Assembly: GCF_017916275.1 (NCBI RefSeq) | Contig: NZ_JAFMST010000007.1 | Location: 270,477 to 334,476, forward strand | Origin: Rubellimicrobium arenae | Lineage (GTDB): Bacteria; Pseudomonadota; Alphaproteobacteria; Rhodobacterales; Rhodobacteraceae | Direction of reading: 5' to 3' | Length of the DNA: 64,000 bases | Part shown: positions 63,910 to 64,000 of the stretch, in pieces | How the letters are laid out: each line of letters opens with the position of its first letter | Numbering within the stretch: position 1 is the stretch's first letter | The notes under the pieces: generated by a model | Database searches by the model: none | What the model saw: only the letters and a program-made list of their open reading frames with translations | Told to the model about the DNA's origin: nothing | Program-made: the position numbers and the translations under genes

Positions 63910-64000
63910 GCCCGGCCCGGCCCTGGCGTTCACCTGGGGGGAGTGGGGTGGCGGGGTTGGCGGAGTTCGTCCTGGCGCGAGGGGGTTCGGTCGATGGCGC
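63906..64000 (+). CDS. possible next gene of the pcc operon, 3' end missing
   Basis: An ATG at 63906 overlaps the pccA stop as ATGA and the frame stays open to the window edge (MSPARPWRSPGGSGVAGLAE and about a dozen more residues). In related genomes a small protein or methylmalonyl-CoA mutase follows pccA, but these residues match neither by eye. The start overlap is the only positive evidence. Confidence 0.35.
   Translation, partial: MSPARPWRSPGGSGVAGLAEFVLARGGSVDG

Noticed and set aside
60061..63933. Very long open frame antisense to pccB and pccA
   Set aside because: High-GC codon use leaves antisense frames open; its Arg/Gly/His/Pro-rich content has no domain, while the sense strand encodes complete carboxylase subunits. 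The same holds for the frame antisense to kup at 35251-39120.

Overview
The window reads as chromosomal DNA of a very GC-rich alphaproteobacterium of the order Rhodobacterales. Support comes from a close match to the Rhodobacter-type sorbitol dehydrogenase SmoS, a VPLPA-CTERM surface protein, a ScfR/PccR-type regulator beside propionyl-CoA carboxylase genes, a three-gene glycolate oxidase, and DUF599, DUF1127 and YciI proteins common in this order. No database search was possible, so the genus is left open. No tRNA, rRNA, CRISPR array, intact insertion sequence or prophage was seen. Genes are tightly packed, with many GTGA or ATGA stop/start overlaps.

Layout. 1-10.1 kb: tail of a von Willebrand A protein, DUF2798, hydroxypyruvate isomerase, a DMT exporter, DUF1285, then a four-gene block of MoxR ATPase, DUF58, DUF4159 protein and a VWA/glutamine-amidotransferase-like membrane protein. 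10.1-18.8 kb: DUF599, glcDEF, a secreted trypsin-like protease, an Hsp20 gene with an apparent RpoH promoter and ROSE-type RNA thermometer, GlsB, YidB and methionine aminopeptidase. 18.8-25.1 kb: polA with a zinc-finger protein, YciI and HIT proteins, then a sugar transferase and galE.

25.2-36 kb is a hydantoin/pyrimidine-degradation locus: a hydantoinase/oxoprolinase protein, an NMT1-type ABC transporter, cupin, dihydropyrimidinase, a small membrane protein, a lipoprotein, N-carbamoyl-amino-acid hydrolase and a RutR-type TetR regulator, with a near-consensus RutR operator. 36-44.9 kb: Kup potassium transporter, lytic transglycosylase, amidase, and a sulfate ABC transporter with an Rrf2 regulator upstream.

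44.9-54.4 kb is accessory: sorbitol dehydrogenase, DUF1127, an EmrAB-type pump, and an SDR-IclR pair facing a decayed sugar operon (fragments of an SDR and of a MalG-type permease behind an apparently intact promoter and palindrome). HAD, hypothetical, hydrolase and flavin oxidoreductase genes follow. 54.4-55.1 kb is an unusually AT-rich gap before the VPLPA-CTERM gene.

55.7-64 kb: an Nramp manganese importer with a Fur/Mur-like box, a cation-diffusion exporter, then a PccR-like regulator divergent from bioY-pccB-pccA, which joins biotin uptake to a biotin-dependent carboxylase. The window ends just inside the next gene.
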